Assembly (NCBI RefSeq): GCF_001238275.1
Contig: NZ_LGTB01000037.1
Span: forward strand, 1 to 64,000
Length of the DNA: 64,000 nt
Direction of reading: 5' to 3'
DNA from: Bradyrhizobium viridifuturi
GTDB taxonomy: Bacteria; Pseudomonadota; Alphaproteobacteria; Rhizobiales; Xanthobacteraceae
Positions 61,656 to 64,000 of the stretch are shown here, piece after piece. A program made the position numbers and the translations under genes. The notes below the pieces were generated by a model that saw only the letters and a list, made by a program, of their open reading frames with translations, was not told the DNA's origin and ran no database searches. Position 1 is the stretch's first letter; the number at the start of each line of letters is the position of its first letter.

Positions 61656-63771
61656 TCACGTCGCCTCGTCCCGACGTCGCACCAGCGGCCGAAGGTTTCC
61701 TCCCACAAGAGAGCCCGCTCGCGATGGCGGCGGCCGATCTCGGCCAGCCGCGCGCGCGGTGAGCAAGCCGGTGTCGGTCGGAGCGGGCATGTTGATGCGC
61801 CGCGCGTTCATCCTGATAATGTCCGTCGCGCTGACCGGTGCGGGCGCCTACGAAATGTACATGGTGGTCCAGGTCGGCGGCGTGACGATCATGGAATGGA
61901 TGGTGCTGGCGCTGTTCGTCGCACTGCTCGCCTGGATCGCGTTCTCGTTCGCCTCGGGACTGGCCGGCTTCTTCGTGCTGCTTCGGCGCAAGGGCAACGC
62001 GCTGCCGATCCGCGATGATGGTCCGTTGCCGCAGCTTGCGAGCCGGACCGCGGTGCTGCTTCCGACCTACAACGAGAATCCGCATCAACTGATGGCGCGC
62101 CTGCGCGCCATCTACGAGTCCATCGAAGCGACCGGGCAGGGCGGAAGCTTCGACTGGTTCGTGCTGAGCGACACGCGAGATCCCGACATCTGGATCGCTG
62201 AGGAACGGGCGTTTCTCGCGCTCAGCGATGCCTGCGGAGGCAGGCTCTACTACCGGCATCGCGCAGATAATACGGCGCGGAAGGCCGGCAATCTCGGCGA
62301 GTGGATCACGCGGTTTGGCGGCGCCTATCAGTTCATGATCGTGCTCGACGCCGACAGCCTGATGTCGGGCGACACCATGGTGCGGATGGCTCATGCCATG
62401 GAGACCAATCCGCAGGCGGCGCTGCTGCAGACGCTGCCGGTCATCGTCAATGCGCGCAGCCTGTTCAGCCGCCTGCAGCAATTCGCCGGCCGGCTCTACG
62501 GACCGATGGTCGCGGCCGGCGTGGCATGGTGGCACGGCTCCGAGGGCAATTATTGGGGGCACAATGCCATCATCAGGATCCAGGCATTCGCGGAGCAGGC
62601 CGGCCTGCCTGAATTATCCGGACCCAAGCCGTTCGGCGGTCATATCCTGAGCCACGATTTCGTCGAGGCGGCGCTGATGCGGCGCGCCGGCTGGGGCATC
62701 TACATGGCGCCGACGCTCGGCGGCAGCTTCGAGGAGGTTCCGCCGTCGCTGTTGGATTTCGCCGCGCGCGACCGGCGCTGGTGCCAGGGCAATCTGCAGC
62801 ATCTCGCCGTGCTGACCACGCGCCGGCTGCACTGGATCTCGCGGCTGCATTTCATGGCCGGGATCGGCTCCTACATCACCGCGCCGATGTGGCTGTCGTT
62901 CCTGCTGCTCGGAATCCTGATCTCGTTGCAGGCGCGCTTTATTCGCCCGGAGTATTTTCCGAAGGGCTTCTCGCTGTTCCCGAACTGGCCGGCGCAGGAC
63001 CCGGTGCTCGCCGCCTGGGTGTTCGGTCTCACCATGGCGCTGCTGATCGTGCCCAAGCTGCTCGGCTTCATCCTGCTGCTGACGAGGCGGGACGTGCGCC
63101 GGCAATTCGGCGGCGGCTTCCGCACGCTTGCAGGCGTCCTCGCCGAGGTGCTGATCTCGGCGATGATCGCGCCGGTCATGATGGTGTTCCAGTCGATCGC
63201 CGTCGTCGAGATCCTGCTCGGGCGAGATGCGGGCTGGCAGACGCAACGCCGCGACGATGGCGCGGTCGAGCGGCGGGAGCTGTATCGGAAGTATGGGATT
63301 CCTACCGTTTGCGGTGTCGCGATGGCGATCAGCGCGTACGCGGTGTCGTTGCCGCTGCTGCTCTGGATGTCGCCGGTGATATCAGGTCTCTTGTTTGCGA
63401 TCCCGATCGGGGCCTGGACCGCCAAGCCCGCGATGCGCGCGCTGTTCGTGACGCCGGAGGAAAGCGGACCGCCCAGCGTGCTGGTCCGTGCCAACGAATT
63501 GGCGGCGGCGCCGGCCCACGCGTCGGCCCCGGCGCTCGCGGCGCTGCGGCAGGATACCGGCCTGCTGCAACGTCATCTGTCGTCGCTGCCGCCGGCGCGG
63601 CGCGGTGGCCCGGGCGAGATCGACCTTCATCTTGCGGTGGCCCGCGCGCGCATCGAGGCCAGCGACAGCTTCGATGAGGCGGCCCGCCATCTCACGCCGC
63701 GCGAGACACTGGCTGTCCTCGGCGATCCCGCGTTGCTGGAAGGGGTGCTCGCGAAGTCGCGTGGGGGCTAG
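61643..63771 (+). CDS. opgH: glucan biosynthesis glucosyltransferase OpgH (MdoH), frameshifted near the start
   Basis: Membrane glucosyltransferase that polymerises the linear beta-glucan backbone from UDP-glucose, about 709 residues after repair. The likely start is ATG 61643, inside the last codons of opgG. It reads MGAIVTSPRPDVAPAAEG and then LPQESPLAM, like the N-terminal leader of other OpgH proteins, but stops at 61760-61762 unless one base is added in the CGCGCG run at 61748-61760. The repaired frame continues with VSKPVSVG into the first helix. GT2 landmarks are LLPTYNENPHQ, IVLDADSLMSG, SHDFVEAALMRRAGW and DRRWCQGNLQHL. Several membrane helices precede and follow. If the break is real, internal starts near 61789 (ATG) would be needed. 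Confidence 0.9.
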
Positions 63772-64000
63772 GCCGCTTCCGGAAGCCTGGTCAGCAGCGC
63801 GCGCGGATCGCGCGGCAGGGTGACGCGGACCACGGTGCCGACGCCGAGCTTGGAGCGCAGCTTCATCGAGCCGCCGTGCAGGTTGGTCAGCGAGCGCGCG
63901 ATCGCAAGTCCGAGGCCCGAGCCCTGGTAGCTCTTGGTGAGCTGGCTCTCGACCTGCTCGAACGGCTTGCCGAGCCGCCGCAGCGAGTCCGGCGCGATGC
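63768..64000 (-). CDS. sensor histidine kinase, C-terminal end, partial
   Basis: The last 76 or so residues of a histidine kinase whose start lies right of the window. The G-box region of the ATPase domain is clear: KPFEQVESQLTKSYQGSGLG, then LAIARSLTNLHGGSMKLRS, then VGTVVRVTLPR, ending LLTRLPEAA. The wording GKPFEQVES resembles PleC/DivJ-type and PAS-domain kinases. The stop is at 63768-63770, overlapping the opgH stop tail to tail by three bases. No partner can be seen. Confidence 0.85.
   Translation of the reverse strand, partial: IAPDSLRRLGKPFEQVESQLTKSYQGSGLGLAIARSLTNLHGGSMKLRSKLGVGTVVRVTLPRDPRALLTRLPEAA

Noticed and set aside
1..64000. CRISPR arrays, tRNA or rRNA genes, insertion sequences, prophage genes
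   Set aside because: I looked for regular spacer-repeat patterns, cloverleaf-like sequences, transposase or integrase motifs and found none.

Overview
The window is about 64 kb of GC-rich, gene-dense DNA from an alphaproteobacterium, most likely Bradyrhizobium or a close relative. The reasons are the cycHJKL-type order ccmI-ccmE-ccmF-ccmH followed by degP, a complete fdsGBA-fdhD-fdsD formate dehydrogenase operon with a divergent LysR gene, osmoregulated glucan genes opgGH, and short palindromic intergenic repeats with a GTGGATACCG core that I recall as common in this group. The genus call is inference from gene content. I see no tRNA, rRNA, CRISPR array, insertion sequence or prophage.

Layout. 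Positions 1-7220 hold the end of an RTX calcium-binding protein, a small methyltransferase, a type I secretion ABC exporter and its HlyD-type adaptor, and a long Sel1-repeat protein translationally coupled to the adaptor. From 7545 to about 32800 there is a surface-glycan region: a WbsX/GH99-like protein, at least six glycosyltransferases, dTDP-rhamnose synthesis (rfbABCD), UDP-glucose dehydrogenase (ugd), UDP-glucose epimerase (galE), a second methyltransferase, a ParA-like ATPase, a transglutaminase-like cysteine protease, a UbiA-type prenyltransferase paired with a polytopic membrane protein, and several unknown proteins. The likely product is a rhamnose-, uronate- and galactose-containing polysaccharide or glycoprotein coat; secretion of an RTX protein beside glycan genes resembles Caulobacter S-layer loci.

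From 33572 onward the genes are mainly housekeeping: a PhoPQ-like two-component pair; a two-subunit molybdenum hydroxylase (isoquinoline 1-oxidoreductase type) with a diheme cytochrome c; cytochrome c maturation genes; the protease DegP; a second two-component pair; glnE; the NAD-linked formate dehydrogenase operon; opgG and opgH; and the end of another histidine kinase at the right edge.

Data quality is a major theme. At least ten clearly conserved genes are broken by single-base losses, always a deletion and never an insertion, and adding one base restores the full protein each time. This looks like uncorrected long-read indel error rather than real gene decay, so I annotate these as whole genes with the frameshift marked. 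Two or three more genes (the first methyltransferase, the start of the large minus-strand glycosyltransferase) may carry the same error.

The least-explained signals are a TAACATT motif repeated in intergenic DNA next to glycan genes, a Sel1-repeat protein built into a type I secretion operon, a ParA-like ATPase among glycosyltransferases, a UbiA/membrane-protein pair resembling polyprenyl-phosphate sugar synthesis, and several proteins of unknown function.
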